NCBI GenBank assembly: GCA_015067615.1
Contig: SVMD01000004.1
Coordinates: 93,908 to 157,907 of the forward strand
Direction of reading: 5' to 3'
DNA length: 64,000 nucleotides
Source of the DNA: Oscillospiraceae bacterium
Lineage (GTDB): Bacteria > Bacillota > Clostridia > Oscillospirales > Oscillospiraceae
Below the pieces are notes generated by a model. It ran no database searches, was not told the origin of the DNA, and saw nothing but the letters and a program-made list of their open reading frames with translations. Both the position numbers and the translations under genes were made by a program. This document shows positions 25,755 to 34,373 of this stretch, piece by piece (the stretch's first letter is position 1; the number at the start of each line of letters is the position of its first letter).

Positions 25755-28700
25755 TCACTCACCTCCCTGGGCCTGACCGATCAGTTCGAATTCTTCCCAT
25801 TTGTACTGCAGCTCCTCGTTGATCAGAACCACCTTGTCCATCAGTTCCTCTCTGGGAGATGCGGTATCCGTGTCTGTCGTGACGGTATAGAACGCGTTGT
25901 TAACATTACGCCAGGAATAGTAGCCGCCGGGGACCTGGGGGATGCCCATGACCCAGTCGTACTGCTCCAAAAGTGCTTCCATGTCGGAAGCCTTCCAGGC
26001 AAGATTGGCAAAGGCCTGCAGGTTTGCGGTGGGCACGCGGCCGGCTTCACCCTGGAGGCTCTCCATTTCGTAGCCGAAATTGGTCTGAACCTCGGTGGAG
26101 GTCCACCACTTCAGGAATTCCCAGCAGGCCTTCGGCTCATCGGTGGCAGACATGATCAGACTGGTCAGTCCCGTGGAGCCGACGCTTCTGTCAATGGTGC
26201 CGTCCTCCTTCCCGGTACCGGGAACCGGGGCGATGCCCCAGAGGCCGTCGATATCCGGAGCGGAGACCTGAAGATTGTTGTACAGGGTATAGTCCGCGAT
26301 GATGATGGGACACTCGCCTGTGCGGAAGCGCTGGTCCACGCTGGTTTCCTTGTCCAGCTTGTAGTCGGTATAGTACTCACAGTACTGCTTGAAGGTATTG
26401 ACCGCTTCCTCAGAATCCAGGGCGGAGCGGCTGCCGTCGGCGTTGTAGTAGGCACCGCCGTTCTGATACAGCAGCATGGCGAACACCTGCTCGCTGGGAA
26501 GCATGCCGAATTCCATCTGGTTCTTGGCAAGCACCGTCATGGCAACCTTCACATCGTCCCAGGTCTGGGGAATTTCCAGACCCAGCTCCGACAGGATATC
26601 CTTGCGGTAGAACATCATGGGGAAGGTCTGGGTTTCGGGCAGGCCGTAGGTGGCGCCGTCGAACCGAAGCTGCACCATAGCGCTGTCGGAGAAGCGGGTC
26701 ACCACATCGTCGTAGTCAGGGAACTGGGTCAGATCCAGAACCGCGTTGCGGATGCCGTAGTTCACCGCGGAGTCATTGCCGGTGGAAAGGACGGATCCGG
26801 CGATGCCGTTGGTATTGGGAACCTGGATTGCCACATCAGGTCCCTGTCCGGCCAGGGTGGCCCGGAGCAGGGTGTTCATATCCACCAGCTGGACATTCAC
26901 ATTGATTCCGGATTCGGGGGTGAAGGTGGCATCGATCATGGATTTGATCACGTTGGCCTGATCCCGGCCGGTGCCGATCCAGAGGGTAATGGAAGTGGCA
27001 TCCTCATCCGTGCTCACATTGCCAATCTGGTTGTAGTCGATAATAAAGGAATAGAACAGGCGGCAGATCTCATGCCAGAGGCCCGGGAAGAACCCGGTCT
27101 TTTCAATTTGAATGGCTTCATCGGGGGAATAGACATAGATTCTGTCCAGCTGCAGGGGCTGATCAATAACCTGGGTGATCCAGGTTGCCGTGGCACGGAC
27201 ATTGACCTTGAAGGAGGCCATGACCTCCGTAAAACGTTCCTGGTCAAAGATCAGCTCATCCAGCTGGTCGCTCATGGTGAGCAGGACGCTTTCCTTGTCG
27301 CTGTTCTCGCCGATCAGTGCCCGCAGACTGACAATGGCCGTATCCAGCTCCTCCTTGACCTGGATCAGCTGGCCTTCCAGCTCCGGCAGATTGTCTTCGA
27401 TCTCATAGTCCCGGTACTGGTCCGGAGCCACGCCGGTAATGCGGATGACGCTGCGGTAGATGGCGTTGAGCTGGGTCACGCAGCTTTGCACATCGCTGAT
27501 GATATCGGCGAACTCGCCCAGAACCACTTCCATGCGGAGGGTATGGGTGCCCTCCTCCAGGTAGAAGCTGTAGGGATTGTTTTCGCTGTCGGACAGCACA
27601 TCCTGCCGCCAGCCGGAGGCATAGGTAAAGCCATAGTCCTCCATCTCTTCGAAGGGCACCTGGCCGTCGATGGAGATCCGCCGGGAAACATAGATGCCCT
27701 TGACAAAATTCTGCTTGGCAAAAAGGGCAATGTTATAGTAGCCGCTTTCGGGAACCTCGAATTCCCACTCGATCCACTGGCCGTTGAGCCGCCAGGAGTT
27801 GCCGCCGATGGTATTGTTCAGCAGTTCCTTGGCGCTGGCAGGGTATACGGCGGGAGAACTCTGGTCCTGCTGGGCATAGAGCATCTGGGAGGAGGTCTTG
27901 GAGGCATTTTCCGCCTCGATCCGGATCACATGGCCGGATGTGGCGGCATAGCCCCGGGCATCGCCGGCAGCTTTCACCTGGGCATAGCTTTCCGCGCTCT
28001 GCACATTGGACAGGATCAGCTTGCGCAGGAGCATGGGCTCCCGCAGGCCGGTGACGGTGATGGTATGATCACCCTCCGTCAGATAGAGGGCCATCTGGGT
28101 GGTGATATAGCCCTCGCTGTCATAGACGTAGCTCTGGATCCATTCCGGAATCTCCACAGTGCCGGGCTTCAGGTCATTGCCCTGGTTGTCCTTAATCCAG
28201 GTGCGGACCTCCACACCGTTTTCATCCAGCATGGTTTCCCGGGTGTCAACGGTCCAGACCCGGTGGAATTCCACCAGAGAAAGCTCCTCATAGGGAAGCT
28301 CGCCGTCCAGGAAAATGCTGCGCTGAACTGACGAGTTCTTGCCGGCAACGGGATAATACAGGAAAGACAGGTCATAGAATCCGGTTTCCGGAACCGTCAC
28401 TTCAAATTCGATCAGAGAGTTTTCAGCGGTCAGAACGCTCACGCCGGGCATCCCCTCAAAGTCAGAGAACATGTCAGGATCGACCTGCCGGGAGCCTTCC
28501 TCGTAACGGACATAATCCTCCGCTTCCATCTCCACAACCACGTCCGGACGATGCGCCCCGTGCAGCTGTGCATACTCCTCGTAGCCCAGGCCGGTTTTAG
28601 AGGTGGCATACCGGCTGACGATCTGCTCGTAATCCTCCCGGCTGTGCTCCGTCAGCGCGTCCGCGCTTACAGATGCCGGCAGGATCAGGGAGAGCAGCAT

Positions 28701-28757
28701 GCAAAAGGCCAGTATGCGGGCAATCCATGCTGTGTTGGATCTGATCATTCTTGACAT
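25755..28757 (-). CDS. CBM-linked solute-binding protein (1000 aa)
   Basis: An unusually large binding protein. Order: signal peptide (about 1-32, no lipobox), a first CBM35/CBM6-like galactose-binding fold (about 70-265), a second such module (about 285-440; RIEAENASK start and WIEWEFEVPESGYYNI core), a helical linker (about 450-570) and a CUT1 solute-binding domain (about 600-1000; QLVDMNTLLRATLAGQGPDV, FYRKDILSELGLEIPQTWDDV). Ordinary binding proteins of this class are about 400-480 residues. The added modules could hold polysaccharide while the last domain hands oligosaccharide to the permeases 25752-23966; this is inference. How it stays at the cell surface is unclear because no lipid anchor or C-terminal anchor is visible. 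Confidence 0.85.
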   Translation of the reverse strand: MSRMIRSNTAWIARILAFCMLLSLILPASVSADALTEHSREDYEQIVSRYATSKTGLGYEEYAQLHGAHRPDVVVEMEAEDYVRYEEGSRQVDPDMFSDFEGMPGVSVLTAENSLIEFEVTVPETGFYDLSFLYYPVAGKNSSVQRSIFLDGELPYEELSLVEFHRVWTVDTRETMLDENGVEVRTWIKDNQGNDLKPGTVEIPEWIQSYVYDSEGYITTQMALYLTEGDHTITVTGLREPMLLRKLILSNVQSAESYAQVKAAGDARGYAATSGHVIRIEAENASKTSSQMLYAQQDQSSPAVYPASAKELLNNTIGGNSWRLNGQWIEWEFEVPESGYYNIALFAKQNFVKGIYVSRRISIDGQVPFEEMEDYGFTYASGWRQDVLSDSENNPYSFYLEEGTHTLRMEVVLGEFADIISDVQSCVTQLNAIYRSVIRITGVAPDQYRDYEIEDNLPELEGQLIQVKEELDTAIVSLRALIGENSDKESVLLTMSDQLDELIFDQERFTEVMASFKVNVRATATWITQVIDQPLQLDRIYVYSPDEAIQIEKTGFFPGLWHEICRLFYSFIIDYNQIGNVSTDEDATSITLWIGTGRDQANVIKSMIDATFTPESGINVNVQLVDMNTLLRATLAGQGPDVAIQVPNTNGIAGSVLSTGNDSAVNYGIRNAVLDLTQFPDYDDVVTRFSDSAMVQLRFDGATYGLPETQTFPMMFYRKDILSELGLEIPQTWDDVKVAMTVLAKNQMEFGMLPSEQVFAMLLYQNGGAYYNADGSRSALDSEEAVNTFKQYCEYYTDYKLDKETSVDQRFRTGECPIIIADYTLYNNLQVSAPDIDGLWGIAPVPGTGKEDGTIDRSVGSTGLTSLIMSATDEPKACWEFLKWWTSTEVQTNFGYEMESLQGEAGRVPTANLQAFANLAWKASDMEALLEQYDWVMGIPQVPGGYYSWRNVNNAFYTVTTDTDTASPREELMDKVVLINEELQYKWEEFELIGQAQGGE

Positions 28758-28796
28758 AATCTCACACCCTCTTAAAAATCTAAATGCCAGGCGATA

Positions 28797-30281
28797 TCAT
28801 TGGGCCTCTTCCCGGATGGGATAGCTGTGAAGGTCCGGCAGCTCATCCCGGGTGATCACATATTCGCTGTTATAGACCTTCGTAAGCATTTCAACATCGG
28901 TATACTGCTCGGAATAGGTCTTGCGGATGCCATCGTTCATCACGAATTCTCCGCTCCAGGTACAGAAGTATCCCCACATGGCCCGGTCACGGACGGACAG
29001 CTCCGGGTCGATCATGGTGCCGTTTTCGCTGAGCACCACCATTTTCTTACTCTGGCTGTAGCCAAGGTTGGTCATGAACCGGTCAATCTGGGAGGTGTAG
29101 ACCCGCTCACCCGCGTAAATATCCATGCCCACAATATCCACATATTCATCGCCGGGATACCAATCCCCGTCCTGACCGTTCCAGACCCAGATCAGGTTGT
29201 TGAGCCCGTATTCATTGGTCAGGGTATCGTAGAGCAGGATATAGAGCTTTTTGTAAGTCTCGGCACCTTCCGCACCCCACCAGAACCAGCCGCCGCTGGC
29301 TTCGTGGAGGGGACGCCAGAGAACCGGCACACCCGCTTCCTGCATGGCAAGCAGCTGCTTTGCAATATTGTCGATGTCTTTTTTCAGAAGTTCCAGGCCC
29401 TCGGCATCTTCGCCGTTCATAATGGCGGTCAGATCCATGGACACCTCTTCCGGCCGGAAGGCGCTGTACCAGGTGCCGGTTATGTACCTTTCGGGGGCCA
29501 GCCAGTGCCAGCAGAGGGTGACGATGCCGCCCTTTTCCCAGTAGGCGATGGCCTGCTCCGTGGTCTTGATCTCCACGCCGTGGTCAACGCCGGTCTGGGA
29601 ATAGTAGCCCACGTCCAGGCCCAGAATGGCAGGATATTTTCCGCCGTTATTTTCGGCGATCTTCAGGTTCTCCCAGCCGTTGGCGCCGGTATCACAGTAC
29701 TGGCCGGAAAGGATGTACTTGCCATAGCTGTCACAGAGGTAGCTGAACAGCCGCTTTGCGTTGTCGGTGGCATTTTCATTCACCAGCCGGGGAGAAACCT
29801 GAAATACGGACTCGTCGAAGGGCCGGCTGGTCAGCACCGTGACCTTATCCCAGTGGATATAGCCCCAGTACTTCGCCACGGTGATCTCATGGCTGCCCGG
29901 ATCCAGGAATACTCTGCGGATGGTGCTCCGCTGGAATTTTTCTCCGTCGGCGCTGATGGTTCCCACCCGCTGGCCGTCTACCAGAACGTAGTTTTCCTTG
30001 TAGCCGCCGATGGCCTTGATCAGAAATTCCAGATCGTAAAAGCCGGCTTCGGGGATATCCGCGGTGATGGTGCAAAGATCCGTGTCCTGCTCAAAGCCGG
30101 TAACATATCCGCTGTTTTCCACTTTGACCTGGCCATGAAGGCTTCCCGCTTCCGCCTCGTAAACGCCAACTGTCTCGGCAGCCCACTGAGTTTCCTCCTT
30201 CGGTCCAGTTTCCGTGGTCTGGCCCGTGCACCCGGCGAGCAGAAACGCAGCAATCAGAAGCAATGCAGTCAGCCTTTTCAT
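28797..30281 (-). CDS. GH26 beta-mannanase lipoprotein with CBM35-like module (494 aa)
   Basis: A cell-surface endo-mannanase. Lipobox LLAGC puts the lipid on Cys18. A CBM35-like module (about 38-150, VYEAEAGSLHG to WDKVTVL) is followed by the GH26 barrel (about 160-490). The acid/base is Glu327 in WRPLHEASGGWFWWG and the nucleophile is Glu419 in VVLSENG. The start at 30281 is chosen because the longer frame begins at a TTG and has no signal peptide arrangement, while AGAGGA lies before the chosen ATG. It is the first gene of the long leftward train, which suits the enzyme that makes the oligosaccharides taken up by the products that follow. Confidence 0.92.
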   Translation of the reverse strand: MKRLTALLLIAAFLLAGCTGQTTETGPKEETQWAAETVGVYEAEAGSLHGQVKVENSGYVTGFEQDTDLCTITADIPEAGFYDLEFLIKAIGGYKENYVLVDGQRVGTISADGEKFQRSTIRRVFLDPGSHEITVAKYWGYIHWDKVTVLTSRPFDESVFQVSPRLVNENATDNAKRLFSYLCDSYGKYILSGQYCDTGANGWENLKIAENNGGKYPAILGLDVGYYSQTGVDHGVEIKTTEQAIAYWEKGGIVTLCWHWLAPERYITGTWYSAFRPEEVSMDLTAIMNGEDAEGLELLKKDIDNIAKQLLAMQEAGVPVLWRPLHEASGGWFWWGAEGAETYKKLYILLYDTLTNEYGLNNLIWVWNGQDGDWYPGDEYVDIVGMDIYAGERVYTSQIDRFMTNLGYSQSKKMVVLSENGTMIDPELSVRDRAMWGYFCTWSGEFVMNDGIRKTYSEQYTDVEMLTKVYNSEYVITRDELPDLHSYPIREEAQ

Positions 30282-30389
30282 ACAGACACGTCCTCTCTGT
30301 GGCAATCAGGGCGTTATTCTGCTGATTTTAAGCAGCAGACGGCGGGATATCCCGCCTGACCGGCCCAGTCCGGGAACTAAATAAACAAT

Positions 30390-30407
30390 TTAAGTAATTT
30401 CACTTAA
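30390..30407. promoter_or_regulatory. Inverted repeat TTAAGT-N6-ACTTAA
   Basis: Perfect 6-base arms separated by 6 bases, in the AT-rich leader in front of the GH26 operon. The same ACTTAA/TTAAGT words recur at 30561-30586. This pattern suggests a regulator binding site, distinct from the LacI-like dyad. Confidence 0.4.
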
Positions 30408-30461
30408 TTAATCAGCACGTTATACAGGAATTACTGTGACAGCAATTTTAAATGATAGTTA

Positions 30462-30490
30462 ATTTTACTGTATCTGATTGCCTTTTACAA
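30462..30490 (-). promoter_or_regulatory. Promoter for the long mannan operon
   Basis: On the minus strand TTGTAA and TAAAAT are separated by 17 bases, about 180 bases upstream of the GH26 start codon. The -35 hexamer overlaps the dyad at 30488-30500. The whole 308-base gap 30282-30589 is AT-rich and holds only this promoter and the candidate operators. Confidence 0.55.
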
Positions 30491-30500
30491 GCGCCTTTGT
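30488..30500. promoter_or_regulatory. Candidate LacI-family operator at the long-operon promoter
   Basis: CAAGCGCCTTTGT lies inside an 18-base dyad TTACAA-GCGCCT-TTGTAA that overlaps the -35 region. It differs in one position from the dyad at 5353-5365 next to the LacI gene. The position would allow repression. Confidence 0.5.
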
Positions 30501-30560
30501 AAATTTTGTCTGATTACACGAAATGCATAGCTTATTTTTAGATAAGTCACCAATCGTTTC

Positions 30561-30586
30561 ACTTAAATTAATTAACTTAATTAAGT
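30561..30586. promoter_or_regulatory. ACTTAA palindrome cluster
   Basis: ACTTAA at 30561 and the perfect 12-base palindrome ACTTAATTAAGT at 30575-30586 lie just after the GH36 stop codon, upstream of the GH26 promoter. They repeat the words at 30390-30407. Confidence 0.4.
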
Positions 30587-30589
30587 AGG

Positions 30590-32797
30590 TTAATTATTTT
30601 TCGCCACCCGAACCAAAGAAATCAGTCCGGAACGGAAATCTCCCCACATATTTTCCATGGAGAGCCCCGCGTACATCAGGGTATCACCGCCGAAAATCCG
30701 GTCCGTCCCCTGGATCCGATAGCACGCATCCGGATCCAGGCCCTGAAGTCTCAGAACCCGGGAATGGTAATTCGCCCTGCCAAGCACCTGAACAAAGGTC
30801 ACAAGCGCTTGTTTTCTGTCTTTGGACACCACCTGCCAGCAGTCGAATTCATGGTTCTCCCGGTAGGAGGCAATGCGGTAATAGTCACCTTCCCGCACAA
30901 GGTCATTGTACCGGTGGTAAAGTTCCACCTGCCTGGGGATCATATCCCGGTCCTGTTGGGACAGTCTGGTGATATCCAGCTCATAGCCGAAGGTTCCGGC
31001 CAGGGCCACATGTCCTCTGGTTTCAAAGGGGGTGATCCGGCCAACCGTGTGATTGGGACAGTCGGAGACATGGGCGCCGATGGTGGACAGGGGATAGATC
31101 AGCGCGGTACCCTCCTGAATGGCCAGCCGCTCGATGGCATCCGTATCGTCGGAACACCAGATCTGGGGGCTGTAATAGAGCATGCCGGGGTCAAACCGGG
31201 CACCGCCGCCGGAGCAGTTCTCCAGCAGGATCTCCGGGAACTCCCTGTGAAGCCGTTCCTGCAGCTCATACACCGCCAGAACATACCTGTGGTACAGTTC
31301 CCCCTGCCGGTCAGATTCCAGCGCGAAGCTGCCCAGGTCCGCCAGCTGGCGGTTCATATCCCATTTCACATATTCGATGTGGGCGCTTTTCAAAATGGCA
31401 CAGATGCGCTCCCACACATATTCCAGGATCTCCGGCCGGGTCAGGTCCAGCACATACTGGTTCCGGCACAGGCCGGCCCGGCGGCCGGGAACCTGAATGG
31501 CCCAGTCCGGGTGGGCCCTGTAGAGGTCTGAGTCAGGCGAAACCATTTCCGGCTCCATCCAGATACCGAATTTCATACCCAGCCTGTTAATCTCATCGGC
31601 CAGATATTTCAGCCCACCGGGGAGCTTCTGCTCATTGACAAACCAGTCACCCAGGGCTCGGTTGTCGTCAAACCGGTTGCCGAACCAGCCGTCATCCATC
31701 ACCAGCATCTCAATGCCCAGCTCCGCGGCACCCCGGGCAATGGCCAGCAGCTTTTCCGTGTTGAAATCAAAATAGGTGCCTTCCCAGTTATTGATGAGAA
31801 TGGGGCGCTTCCTGTCTTTCCAGGCGCTGCGGATCAGGTGGTTCCGGTACAGGTCGTGGTAGGTTCTGGTCATGTGGCCCAGACCTTCGCCGGAATAGAC
31901 CATGACCACCTCGGGGGCCTGAAACGCTTCGCCGCTTCTCAGTTTCCAGCAGAAATTGTAAGGGTTGATGCCCATGACGGTGCGGGTAACCCCAAACTGG
32001 TCCACGCCGGTCTGGGCTTCAAAATTACCGGAGTAGACAAAATGGAAGCCGTAGACCTCACCGCCGGTCTGGGTCACATTGGGACTGGTCAGGGCGATAA
32101 AGGGATGGTCCTGGTGGCTTGTCTCACCCCGCTCGGAGAAGACGCCCTGGCGCCCGATGCCCAGCTTCCGGTACTGCATCCGCCGCTCCCGGGCCCAGGC
32201 GCCGTGGAGCGACAGCATGGAGTAGTCCTGATTGTCCATATCCAGACAGGCGGAAAGCACCTTGGTCAGGAAGATCACATTTTCCTTTGTTCCCAGGTTC
32301 GTGACCTTAACGCTGCGGGTGATTACATCCAGATGGGTAAAGGCCGTGTACAGCAGCTCCACCTCCAGGCCCAGCAGCTCATCGGAGAGGATAATGCTCA
32401 GGCTTTCGCAGTCCGCTTCCGTGCCGAAGGTGGCGGGAAGCCCGGGCAGGCTCTGCTTTCCCCTGCGGATGCTGTGGCTCCGGTAGCTCAGCTCCACCGC
32501 GTTATGACCCCCCTCGGTTCTGATCTCCAGGCAGTGCTCCCGGAAATCGCCGATGCCGCCGGTGGGATACTCAAAGGGGGCCGCGTCCAGAAAACTCAGC
32601 TTGTCCCGGTCGTTGCGCTCCGGGGTATAGGGAGGCTCCCAGGTCCGGGCCAGGTGGGATACATCCGGCTGATTCAGCTTTTTTCCGTAGTAATAGTGAA
32701 GCAGATATCCAGCCTGATCCTGAATGCCCATGATATAGCTGGTATTGGGGGTATCCAGCTTAAAGGTTTTCTGATTTTCAAAATACGTAACAGCCAT
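30590..32797 (-). CDS. GH36 alpha-galactosidase (735 aa)
   Basis: Removes alpha-1,6-galactose side chains from galactomannan oligosaccharides. Order: N-terminal beta-sandwich (about 1-320), TIM barrel (about 325-640) and C-terminal beta domain. The nucleophile is Asp480 in YVKWDMNR and the acid/base Asp lies in CSDDTDAIE (about 549-553). LVMDDGWFG and GIWMEPEMV are also present. The start at 32797 is chosen because AAGGAGA lies 7 bases upstream. There is no signal peptide, so it acts in the cytoplasm. It follows the GH5 lipoprotein gene by 58 bases and is probably co-transcribed with it. Confidence 0.93.
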   Translation of the reverse strand: MAVTYFENQKTFKLDTPNTSYIMGIQDQAGYLLHYYYGKKLNQPDVSHLARTWEPPYTPERNDRDKLSFLDAAPFEYPTGGIGDFREHCLEIRTEGGHNAVELSYRSHSIRRGKQSLPGLPATFGTEADCESLSIILSDELLGLEVELLYTAFTHLDVITRSVKVTNLGTKENVIFLTKVLSACLDMDNQDYSMLSLHGAWARERRMQYRKLGIGRQGVFSERGETSHQDHPFIALTSPNVTQTGGEVYGFHFVYSGNFEAQTGVDQFGVTRTVMGINPYNFCWKLRSGEAFQAPEVVMVYSGEGLGHMTRTYHDLYRNHLIRSAWKDRKRPILINNWEGTYFDFNTEKLLAIARGAAELGIEMLVMDDGWFGNRFDDNRALGDWFVNEQKLPGGLKYLADEINRLGMKFGIWMEPEMVSPDSDLYRAHPDWAIQVPGRRAGLCRNQYVLDLTRPEILEYVWERICAILKSAHIEYVKWDMNRQLADLGSFALESDRQGELYHRYVLAVYELQERLHREFPEILLENCSGGGARFDPGMLYYSPQIWCSDDTDAIERLAIQEGTALIYPLSTIGAHVSDCPNHTVGRITPFETRGHVALAGTFGYELDITRLSQQDRDMIPRQVELYHRYNDLVREGDYYRIASYRENHEFDCWQVVSKDRKQALVTFVQVLGRANYHSRVLRLQGLDPDACYRIQGTDRIFGGDTLMYAGLSMENMWGDFRSGLISLVRVAKNN

Positions 32798-32855
32798 AGC
32801 GCTTCTCCTTACACAAAGTGAGCCCCGGAGGCAGTATTGCATCCGGGGCTGTCCA

Positions 32856-34034
32856 TTATTCTTCCGTCAGTCCGTCCATCAGCCCCTGATAGGCAGACAG
32901 CGATTCTTCGTATACTTCCAGCTTTCTTCTGTTGATCAGGCCAAAGTTTTCACCGGAGCCGTTGATCTCGCCGTTATCCCACCAAACGCAGGGCATGCCG
33001 TATTCCGCCGCGGCAGAAATATAGGCCTTGGCCCAGGCATAGCGGGCATCGGGATTATCCTTGTTGATACAGCCCATTTCATCGATGACCACCGGAATCC
33101 CCTTCTGAACGAACCGGTAATCCACACTCTTGAGAAACTTTTTGATCTCGGTCAGCTGGGTCAGTGTGAACTGGTCGTCAGGAGACCTGGTATTCAGGCA
33201 CAGATTGTAGGGGGTATAGGCGTGGATGGAAACGACCAGCTTGCCCTGGGCGCTGTCCTCCGGAAGCCGGAAGGCGCTGACGGTGGCTGCCTGCGGATTG
33301 GCGGCATAGGGGGAAACGATCACAAACCGGTCAGCATTCCTGCCGCCGGTGGCCCGGATGGCATCCAGGGCAGCCTGGTTCAGTTCATTCACAACCTCCA
33401 CAGCGGCCATGCAGTCGTCATTTCGGGTGTCGATGTTCCACTCATAGGCGCTTCCCACCACCCGTGGCTCATTCATGGTCTGGAAGATCAGCCGGTAGTC
33501 CGCATCCCGGAACCGCTGGCCCACCTGGGTCCAGATGGCCTGCAGATATTCCATGCCCCGCTCCCGGTTGCCGGGGGTGGGCATATAGATCTCGTTGTCA
33601 TGGTGGGAATTGATGATCACATACAGGCCCGCATCCAGGGCGTCCTGCACAACCGTCTCCACCCGATTCAGAAAATCCGCATCGATGGTATATTCCGGCG
33701 CTTCAGACACATGTTTTCCCCAGGAAATGGGGATCCGGATGGTTCCGAAGCCCAGCTCCTTCACCTTCTCCAGCAGTTCCTTCGTAGTCAGGGGATTGCC
33801 CCAGGAGGTCTCCCCATCAGGGGCGTCAAAGGTATTGCCCAGATTCCAGCCGATTCTCAGTTCCTTCATAAGCTCTTCTCCTGTCATAGTGTTCGGCACC
33901 GGGCTTGGCGAAGTGGACTCGCCCTCCGGTCCGGATCGTTCTCCCTGAGCGCAGCCTGCCATGGTCAGCAGCAGCACCAGAGCGGCAAGCAGGCTGCCGC
34001 CGCGTTTCAACAGACAATACGCTTTTTTGTCCAT
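32856..34034 (-). CDS. GH5 endo-glycanase lipoprotein (392 aa)
   Basis: A surface GH5 enzyme with lipobox TMAGC (Cys28) and a Ser/Pro linker. The barrel starts at about 50 with IGWNLGNTFDAPDG; NSHHDN, the acid/base Glu189 in IFQTMNEP and the nucleophile Glu319 in VVIDEMG are intact. The NLGNTFDA...SWGNP N-terminus is the usual style of GH5 subfamily 4 endoglucanases, so it may cut glucomannan, beta-glucan or xyloglucan rather than pure mannan. The start at 34034 has GGAGGGG upstream. It lies at the head of the GH5-GH36 unit. Confidence 0.88.
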   Translation of the reverse strand: MDKKAYCLLKRGGSLLAALVLLLTMAGCAQGERSGPEGESTSPSPVPNTMTGEELMKELRIGWNLGNTFDAPDGETSWGNPLTTKELLEKVKELGFGTIRIPISWGKHVSEAPEYTIDADFLNRVETVVQDALDAGLYVIINSHHDNEIYMPTPGNRERGMEYLQAIWTQVGQRFRDADYRLIFQTMNEPRVVGSAYEWNIDTRNDDCMAAVEVVNELNQAALDAIRATGGRNADRFVIVSPYAANPQAATVSAFRLPEDSAQGKLVVSIHAYTPYNLCLNTRSPDDQFTLTQLTEIKKFLKSVDYRFVQKGIPVVIDEMGCINKDNPDARYAWAKAYISAAAEYGMPCVWWDNGEINGSGENFGLINRRKLEVYEESLSAYQGLMDGLTEE

Positions 34035-34065
34035 TGGTGTCCCCTCCCAGCATGGATTTGTTTTC

Positions 34066-34094
34066 AATATATACTCCCAACCGCGGCTTTTCAA
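34066..34094 (-). promoter_or_regulatory. Promoter for the GH5-GH36 unit
   Basis: On the minus strand TTGAAA and TATATT are separated by 17 bases, about 31 bases before the GH5 start codon. Confidence 0.65.
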
Positions 34095-34164
34095 GTTTGC
34101 AACAGTGCGCGGAATGATTTTTGGCGATATAACCGACAGGCGACTTGCGAATTTATTGAACTTG

Positions 34165-34178
34165 CTTAATCGTTTTCA
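34165..34178. promoter_or_regulatory. cre/LacI-type operator candidate upstream of GH5
   Basis: On the minus strand TGAAAACGATTAAG matches the catabolite-responsive consensus TGWAANCGNTNNCA at all but the last two positions. It lies about 70 bases upstream of the GH5 promoter. CcpA or the local LacI protein could bind it. A weaker core GCGCCTTT, like the 30488 dyad, lies further upstream near 34240-34250. Confidence 0.35.
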
Positions 34179-34297
34179 GCACTCATTTTTCAGGAGAATC
34201 CCCATGGATCCGGCGCAGCTTACTGCATTTGTTTTTGTGAAAGGCGCTGTTTTTATGCCGGGACCGTTGAAGCGGGCTTACGAGAACCCCTCTGATA

Positions 34298-34328
34298 CAA
34301 AAAATCCCCGGTATTGAACCGGGGATTT
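34298..34328 (-). terminator. Terminator of the OhrR gene
   Basis: On the minus strand an 11-bp stem AAATCCCCGGT / ACCGGGGATTT is followed by T residues. The 339-base gap 34035-34373 otherwise holds only the GH5 promoter and the operator candidates. Confidence 0.75.
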
Positions 34329-34373
34329 ATCATACACTGCGATAGCGGGCAGATGCGCAGGGCTCCTCTGCCA

